NCBI GenBank assembly: GCA_900551395.1
Contig: URVX01000025.1
Span: 1 to 10,046, forward strand
Reading direction: 5' to 3'
Length of the DNA: 10,046 nucleotides
From: an uncultured Subdoligranulum sp.
Lineage (GTDB): Bacteria > Bacillota > Clostridia > Christensenellales > CAG-314
Shown here: positions 6,614-10,046 of the stretch, piece by piece
Layout: each line of letters begins with the position of its first letter
Numbering within the stretch: the first letter of the stretch is position 1
Program-made: the position numbers and the translations under genes
The notes under the pieces: generated by a model
The model's database searches: none
What the model was told of the DNA's origin: nothing
What the model saw: the letters and a program-made list of their open reading frames with translations, nothing else

Positions 6614-7121
6614 TTTTCAAATCCTTTTCCAAAACATAAGCCAAGCCGAAATCGTGCTCGGTTTCATATAAAGCATCGAACCCGTTTTTCGCCCAGAACG
6701 AGCTGCCCGCCACGTTCTTTTTCAAACAAGCAAGCCTTAAAGCACATATTCCCTCGCTTTTGAGATACGAGCACAGACCGCGGATGATTTTCGAGCCAAC
6801 GCCACGACGCTTTAAACCGCCGTCCGTCATAAACAATCCGATGTAAGCGGCGCTTGCGTCTGGATAACCGTCAATTAAATCGAGTACGGCAATCAGCTTT
6901 TTTCCCGAAAAAAAACCGACGAAATATTTGCTGTCCGCCGTTTTTCCCGGCGGCGGCAAGGTAATGTCTCTTTCTACAGAAAAAAGGTCGGGCACCTTTC
7001 CGCAAGCCTCGTAATAATCGGGATTTGTCAGACACAGGGCGTAAACCCTTTCTTTATCCTCCGCCGTGAGAATCCGCACCCGGAAACAATGCGAAAACTC
7101 TTTTTCGTCCAGTCGTCTCAT
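6588..7121 (-). CDS. GNAT-family N-acetyltransferase, substrate unknown
   Basis: 177-residue GNAT protein and first gene of the seven-gene operon. The acetyl-CoA-binding loop is visible as KRRGVGSKII at 104-113, preceded by a beta strand AAYIGLFMTD at 91-100 and followed by LRLACLKKNVAGSSFWAKNGF at 128-148, the usual motif B region. It resembles small-molecule or uncharacterised GNATs rather than RimI, and a RimI gene is already present downstream. The open frame continues to 7580, but that part is antisense to nothing useful and overlaps ribU, so I start at ATG 7121. This start has no ribosome binding site and lies 6 bases from the -10 box, so the mRNA could be leaderless. GTG at residue 15 is an alternative start, also without a clear binding site. 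Substrate cannot be predicted. Confidence 0.85.
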   Translation of the reverse strand: MRRLDEKEFSHCFRVRILTAEDKERVYALCLTNPDYYEACGKVPDLFSVERDITLPPPGKTADSKYFVGFFSGKKLIAVLDLIDGYPDASAAYIGLFMTDGGLKRRGVGSKIIRGLCSYLKSEGICALRLACLKKNVAGSSFWAKNGFDALYETEHDFGLAYVLEKDLKIETDGFLQ

Positions 7122-7127
7122 CGGAAA

Positions 7128-7156
7128 AGTATAGCACAACGGCTTGAGAAAAGCAA
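7128..7156 (-). promoter_or_regulatory. Promoter of the GNAT-tsaE-tsaB-rimI-hydrolase-murF-ddl operon
   Basis: Minus-strand TTGCTT (7151-7156) and TATACT (7128-7133) are spaced by 17 bases. The box pair lies between the ribU terminator and the first operon gene, as expected. The -10 box ends only 6 bases before the ATG at 7121, so transcription should start at or right next to the start codon. No other convincing promoter is seen within the operon. Confidence 0.65.
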
Positions 7157-7175
7157 CCGCAGCCCTAAAAAGCGC

Positions 7176-7202
7176 AAAAAAAGACGCGGACAGCTCCGCG
7201 TC
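7176..7202 (-). terminator. Intrinsic terminator after ribU
   Basis: A perfect 8-bp GC-rich stem (GACGCGGA, 7195-7202 with 7183-7190) with a 4-base loop is followed on the minus strand by seven T (7182-7176). It begins 5 bases after the ribU stop and separates the riboswitch-controlled gene from the promoter of the next operon. Confidence 0.95.
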
Positions 7203-7207
7203 GAAAT

Positions 7208-7918
7208 TTAATAATGAAGCAGACGCGAGGTCCCCTTGTAGGTAAAAAACGTGATTACGGCGCAAATCAGACAGCGCAAAAGGTTGAAGGGCAGAACGCC
7301 GAGAAAAATATAAAAGTCGTAAAAATTGGCGGCTGTCGCGTCGGGATAAATGCTTGACACCATGCCCAGCAGAGGCTCCCAGCTTCCGCCGAACATTGCC
7401 TGAAGATAAAACGGAATAAGCACGAATCTGTTGATCAGCATTGCCGCAGCCGTAGACGACAGCACTCCGACGGCAAGGCTCAAAAGCGCGCCTTTTTTCG
7501 TCTTGTGATACTTGTATATATACGACGCGGGCAAAACGAATGCTATTCCCATAATTATGTCGCCCAATTCCCCCACGCACGCCGTGCCGGTAAAGGGCAT
7601 TTTAAGCACGCATTTGACGACAATGATGATGCAGCCGTACCACGGCCCCATTGCAAAGCCGCCGATAAGCGCCGGCAGGTCGGATATCTGCATGTCCAGA
7701 AAAGACGGAAACAGCATGGGCAGCGGAAATTTCACGAACATATACAAAATGTAGGAAATTGCCGAAAGTATCGCAAGCTTTGCCAGAGTCAGCGCGGCGC
7801 TCCTGCCCTTGGAACGCGCGGGTCGGATGCCCGTGTCGTTTGTCTCGGTCTCGCCTGTTTCTAAAACTCCCTCGTCGGCGTCGGCAGAAACGATTTTCGC
7901 GTGTTTTTTTGCTTCCAT
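7208..7918 (-). CDS. ribU: Riboflavin ECF transporter substrate-binding subunit RibU
   Basis: 236-residue membrane S component of an energy-coupling-factor transporter, expected to bind riboflavin and work with the shared EcfA/EcfA'/EcfT module, which is not encoded in this window. The protein begins with about 40 hydrophilic, acidic residues. Hydrophobic helices follow (near 43-62, 80-110, 118-135, 144-165, 170-176 and 198-228). The stretch ISDLPALIGGFAMGPWYG at 77-94 is typical of RibU. The FMN riboswitch directly upstream gives the best support for the substrate. ATG at 7918 has AAAGGGG (7927-7933) 8 bases upstream, inside the regulatory hairpin, so the long N-terminus appears to be translated. 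Typical RibU proteins start close to the first helix, which makes the acidic extension unusual. It is a single-gene unit: own promoter, riboswitch and terminator. Confidence 0.92.
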   Translation of the reverse strand: MEAKKHAKIVSADADEGVLETGETETNDTGIRPARSKGRSAALTLAKLAILSAISYILYMFVKFPLPMLFPSFLDMQISDLPALIGGFAMGPWYGCIIIVVKCVLKMPFTGTACVGELGDIIMGIAFVLPASYIYKYHKTKKGALLSLAVGVLSSTAAAMLINRFVLIPFYLQAMFGGSWEPLLGMVSSIYPDATAANFYDFYIFLGVLPFNLLRCLICAVITFFTYKGTSRLLHY

Positions 7919-7951
7919 AAAAAATACCCCTTTAAATCTATTTAAAGCGGG
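7919..7951 (-). promoter_or_regulatory. Riboswitch expression-platform hairpin containing the ribU ribosome binding site
   Basis: Minus-strand bases 7951-7927 fold as CCC-G-CTTTAAA, loop TAGA, TTTAAAG-GGG: a ten-bp stem with one bulged G. The 3' arm contains the AAAGGGG ribosome binding site, and the T-rich run 7926-7919 ends at the ATG. The same hairpin can thus hide the binding site and also resemble an intrinsic terminator. GCCCC at 7953-7949 is complementary to the conserved GGGGC of the aptamer (8081-8077), a possible alternative pairing when FMN is absent. The hairpin is seen directly; the switching model is inference. Confidence 0.75.
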
Positions 7952-7974
7952 GCGAAAAAAAGGTATGAAAAAAA

Positions 7975-8088
7975 GCCTTTTCCCATCCGGACTTTACCGT
8001 CGGTGCGGGAGTTCCACCCGCTCGGCGCTTAAAAAAGCGTTCATGGACTGTCACCATCGGTAAGGAATTTCACCTTGCCCCAAAGAAC
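7975..8088 (-). ncRNA. FMN riboswitch (RFN element)
   Basis: On the minus strand the canonical RFN core elements appear in order. They are GGGGCAAGGTGAAATTCC (from 8081), TTACCGATGGTGACAGTCC, a variable stem-loop around AACGC...GCG (about 8045-8022), AGCGGGTGGAACTCCCGC, ACCGACGGTAAAGTCC and GGATGGGAAAAGG at the 3' end. A short closing stem pairs CTTT (8085-8082) with AAAG (7980-7977). It lies between a promoter and ribU and should reduce expression when FMN is plentiful. Boundaries are good to a few bases. Confidence 0.97.
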
Positions 8089-8102
8089 TTTATCTTAAAC
8101 AA

Positions 8103-8131
8103 AATATACGCCTTTTCCTCAATTATGTCAA
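8103..8131 (-). promoter_or_regulatory. Promoter of the riboswitch-ribU transcript
   Basis: Minus-strand perfect TTGACA (8126-8131), 17-base spacer, then TATATT (8103-8108). Transcription would begin near 8097, about ten bases before the aptamer. Near-consensus boxes and ideal position. Confidence 0.88.
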
Positions 8132-8144
8132 GCGTTTGGATATA

Positions 8145-8176
8145 AAAAAATACGACCTTTTACGGTCGTATTTTTT
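8145..8176 (-). terminator. Intrinsic terminator of the DUF378 gene
   Basis: A 13-bp inverted repeat (8145-8157 with 8164-8176, core TACGACC/GGTCGTA) with a 6-base loop. The flanking A and T runs extend the stem, and the minus strand ends in T's. The right arm overlaps the stop codon of the DUF378 gene. It isolates that gene from the ribU promoter just beyond. Confidence 0.9.
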
Positions 8177-8414
8177 AAGCGTTGTTGGAGTAAGAATAAT
8201 CCTTTTTCGCTCTCCTTGCGGAGCCCGCGAAGCAAAGCCACACTATCATATAGATTGCGGCAAGTCCCACGAGAATGTACACGACAGTCGCGAGCCAGGG
8301 CACCATCGCAAAAATCCAGTCCACAACATTAAAGTTGAATATACCGACAACCATCCAGTTGAGACCGCCGATGATAACCAGAATCAACGCTATTATCGAC
8401 CAAACATTTTTCAT
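8175..8414 (-). CDS. DUF378 family small membrane protein
   Basis: 79-residue protein with two hydrophobic helices (about 5-26 and 40-66) and a charged C-terminal tail. The first helix carries the family's GGLNWMVVGIFNF stretch (17-29), which recalls the DUF378/YuzA family; its function is unknown. ATG at 8414 has a perfect AGGAGG 6 bases upstream. The frame is open 11 codons further, but those codons would translate the ribosome binding site and upstream region, so they are not used. It is a single-gene unit with its own terminator, divergent from queT. A promoter must lie in 8420-8500; only weak boxes are visible there on this strand. Confidence 0.85.
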   Translation of the reverse strand: MKNVWSIIALILVIIGGLNWMVVGIFNFNVVDWIFAMVPWLATVVYILVGLAAIYMIVWLCFAGSARRAKKDYSYSNNA

Positions 8415-8470
8415 TTTCAGCCTCCTAACTGCTTTTAGTTTGCGCACGACTTCTTTTTTTATGTATTAAG

Positions 8471-8499
8471 TTGACAAAACACAAAAAAAAGTTCAGAAT
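8471..8499 (+). promoter_or_regulatory. Probable promoter of queT
   Basis: Plus-strand perfect TTGACA (8471-8476), 17-base spacer, then CAGAAT (8494-8499), four of six matches to the -10 consensus. The start codon at 8510 is only 10 bases after the -10 box. If this promoter is used the leader is a few bases at most, leaving no room for a preQ1 riboswitch or a ribosome binding site. Confidence 0.55.
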
Positions 8500-8509
8500 T
8501 GACTGCGTT

Positions 8510-9007
8510 ATGAAGCTGAGCGTTACAAGATATGTCTGCTACAATGCAATAATAGCCTGCGTTTATCTGGCTCTCGTATACATATTTCAATTTATGAGCT
8601 TCGGCGCCGTGCAGTTCCGCATTGCGGAAGCGATGACTATTCTGCCGTCGCTGTTTCCTTTTTCGGTTGCGGGACTGACGATAGGCTGTCTTTTGTCCAA
8701 TTTTATGAGCGTGTGGGGGTGGTCCGACCTCGTGTTCGGTACGCTGTGCACGCTGATTGCGGGACTGATAACCTCCCGCATAAAAAATCCGTTTCTTGCC
8801 GCGCTTCCTCCCGTGCTGATAAACGCTTTCGGGCTGCCGCTTGTCTGGCTGCTGCTGGGCGGAGAAGCGGTTTATTGGATAAACGTGCTTTGGATGCTGC
8901 TCGGGCAGAGCGTCGTTCTTTACGCCGTGGGCGTGCCGGTTTATTTTCTCGCAAAAAGAAATCTCGTAAAACTCGTTTACCCCGAAGGAGAAAGCAAAAA
9001 AGATTAA
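8510..9007 (+). CDS. queT: QueT-family ECF transporter substrate-binding subunit
   Basis: 165-residue integral membrane protein with about five or six helices. FGAVQFRIAEAMTILPSLFP (31-50), then GLTIGCLLSN (55-64), DLVFGTLCTLIAGL and LPPVLINAFGLPL match the QueT family, S components thought to import queuosine precursors with a shared ECF energising module (none here). The open frame begins with TTG at 8471, but ATG at 8510 fits the family N-terminus and the upstream bases form the promoter. No ribosome binding site precedes this ATG. No preQ1 riboswitch is recognisable upstream, so substrate assignment rests on family resemblance alone. Flanked by its own promoter and a terminator, it is a single-gene unit. 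Confidence 0.88.
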   Translation: MKLSVTRYVCYNAIIACVYLALVYIFQFMSFGAVQFRIAEAMTILPSLFPFSVAGLTIGCLLSNFMSVWGWSDLVFGTLCTLIAGLITSRIKNPFLAALPPVLINAFGLPLVWLLLGGEAVYWINVLWMLLGQSVVLYAVGVPVYFLAKRNLVKLVYPEGESKKD

Positions 9008-9031
9008 AGGGACGGAAAACCGTCCCTTTTT
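9008..9031 (+). terminator. Intrinsic terminator after queT
   Basis: A perfect 8-bp stem (AGGGACGG 9008-9015 with CCGTCCCT 9020-9027) with an AAAA loop, followed by TTTT. It starts directly after the queT stop. The kinase gene ends at 9031 on the opposite strand, so the element separates two convergent genes; it may act in both directions. Confidence 0.92.
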
Positions 9032-10046
9032 CAATGCTCTTTTTCATACGCCGACGAAAAATCTATTTCAAAGCTCGTGCCTTCGCCCAACCTGCTTTCC
9101 ACGCCGAGCCTCCAGCCCGCCCTGCGGCAAAGCTTTTTCACTATAGCAAGCCCCAAGCCGAAGCCGCCTCCCTTGCCGCCGTGCGACGTATCCACAGTGT
9201 AAAATCTGTCGAATACCCGAGGCAGGTTTTCCTCGCTTATGCCTATCCCCGTATCGGAGACAAGCAGTTTTTCTTGCGTAAGCATAATGAAAATGCTTCC
9301 GTTCTGTTTGTTGTAGCGTATGGCGTTGCTCACCAGATTGTTGACGATCTCCGTCAACCGCTCGCCGCGCGACATGATTTTCACGTCGGGCGCGATGTCC
9401 TTTGAAAGAGTGATGTTCTTTTCCGTTATCGCGGGCGCAAAGGAATCCAGCGCCTCGCTAAGCAGAAGGGAGAGATTGATTTCATAATCGGGCAGCTCGT
9501 CGTTGTCCAAAGCGGAAAAATTGATTATGCTTTTTATCAAATCCGACAGCCGCCTGCTCTGTTCTATGATTATGTCCGCGCTTTTGGCGCATTTTTCCGG
9601 CGGCAGCCCGTTTTTTATCAGCTCCGCAAAACCGCTTATACTGGTCAAGGGCGTGTTCATTTCATGAGTTACGTTGGCGATGAAGTCGTTTTTCGAGCGT
9701 TCAGCGCGCTTGATTTCGGTAACGTCCGTTATCAGCAGCACGTTTGCCTCCTCCGTAGGATTGAAGCGCAAGGCATAGTCCCTCCCGCCGAACATACGGT
9801 AAAGCAGCGCGTTTTCGCGGCCGGCGATGACCTCGGACACCTCCTCGTCGTTGTAAAACAACGCGATATAATTTTCTCCTTCGTAATAATCCAACAGCTT
9901 TGTCGCAGTGCGGTTGATAAGCACAATATCCGATTTGTCGCGGAAAATAACTATTCCGTGCTCCATATTGTCCAGAATCAGATTTTCGAGCTTTCTGTCG
10001 CTGTCTATTTTGTTGATCTTTTCGTCTATTCGCCTGTTCATATCCG
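9031..10046 (-). CDS. PhoR-like sensor histidine kinase, N-terminus cut by window edge
   Basis: Cytoplasmic part of a class I sensor histidine kinase; numbering is from the ATG at 10041. A PAS-like segment (about 20-108; NMEHGIVIF, INRTATKLL, ITDVTEIKRAE) is followed by the dimerisation domain with FIANVTHEMNTPLTSISGF at 120-138 (phosphorylated His126). The ATPase domain has N box NNLVSNAIRYN (234-244), G1 DTGIGIS (263-269), F box VFDRFYTVD (276-284) and G2 GGGFGLGLAIVKKL (291-304). The usual HELKTPL reads HEMNTPL; E127 and T130, which matter for phosphatase activity in this family, are kept. The frame stays open to the window edge and the residues before the PAS look like the linker of PhoR/WalK-type proteins. 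The real start and the membrane and sensor parts therefore probably lie beyond 10046, with the response regulator likely further upstream. The signal sensed is unknown. Confidence 0.94.
   Translation of the reverse strand, partial: DMNRRIDEKINKIDSDRKLENLILDNMEHGIVIFRDKSDIVLINRTATKLLDYYEGENYIALFYNDEEVSEVIAGRENALLYRMFGGRDYALRFNPTEEANVLLITDVTEIKRAERSKNDFIANVTHEMNTPLTSISGFAELIKNGLPPEKCAKSADIIIEQSRRLSDLIKSIINFSALDNDELPDYEINLSLLLSEALDSFAPAITEKNITLSKDIAPDVKIMSRGERLTEIVNNLVSNAIRYNKQNGSIFIMLTQEKLLVSDTGIGISEENLPRVFDRFYTVDTSHGGKGGGFGLGLAIVKKLCRRAGWRLGVESRLGEGTSFEIDFSSAYEKEH

Noticed and set aside
7122..7580. N-terminal extension of the GNAT frame
   Set aside because: The additional residues are the antisense-phase shadow of ribU on the same strand and cross the ribU terminator and the operon promoter.
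8415..8509. preQ1 riboswitch upstream of queT
   Set aside because: No recognisable preQ1 aptamer, and the probable promoter lies so close to the start codon that no leader remains.

Overview
The window looks like a chromosomal segment of a Bacillota bacterium, most likely an uncultured or gut-type member of the Clostridia. The evidence is the MazF/EndoA-type toxin, an FMN riboswitch in front of a RibU-type transporter subunit, a QueT-type subunit, a DUF378 protein, frequent TTG/GTG starts behind purine-rich ribosome binding sites, and intrinsic terminators with clean T-tracts. This placement is inference; there is no rRNA or other taxonomic marker. I see no mobile element, CRISPR array, tRNA or rRNA. 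The content is core housekeeping with a few unusual details.

Layout. (1) At the left edge, lgt (lipoprotein maturation) is on the minus strand from 1063 and runs off the window. It has a near-consensus promoter (1095-1123). (2) mazF (1277-1621, plus strand) is divergent from lgt, has no antitoxin gene beside it, and ends in a strong terminator (1626-1660). (3) A seven-gene minus-strand operon runs from a promoter at 7128-7156 down to 1797. Its order is GNAT acetyltransferase, tsaE, tsaB, rimI, alpha/beta hydrolase, membrane-anchored MurF-like Mur ligase, ddl. The genes overlap or are separated by at most 20 bases. It joins tRNA t6A synthesis and ribosomal protein acetylation (tsaE-tsaB-rimI) to the last cytoplasmic steps of peptidoglycan precursor synthesis: Ddl makes D-Ala-D-Ala and the Mur ligase is expected to attach it. 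(4) ribU (7208-7918, minus) lies behind a consensus promoter (8103-8131) and an FMN riboswitch (about 7975-8088). The expression-platform hairpin (7927-7951) contains the ribosome binding site. A terminator at 7176-7202 separates ribU from the seven-gene operon. (5) A small DUF378 membrane protein (8175-8414, minus) has its own terminator. Divergent from it is queT (8510-9007, plus), followed by a terminator at 9008-9031. (6) At the right edge is the cytoplasmic part of a PhoR-like sensor histidine kinase (minus). Its membrane/sensor part lies outside the window.

The most interesting points are the Mur ligase whose usual UDP-substrate-binding N-terminal domain appears to be replaced by about 140 residues of membrane helices, the solitary mazF, the riboswitch platform that can work as terminator and/or ribosome-binding-site sequestor, two genes (GNAT and queT) whose promoters sit almost on the start codon, and the unusual charged tail on Lgt. 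I did not find a clearly new multi-gene system.
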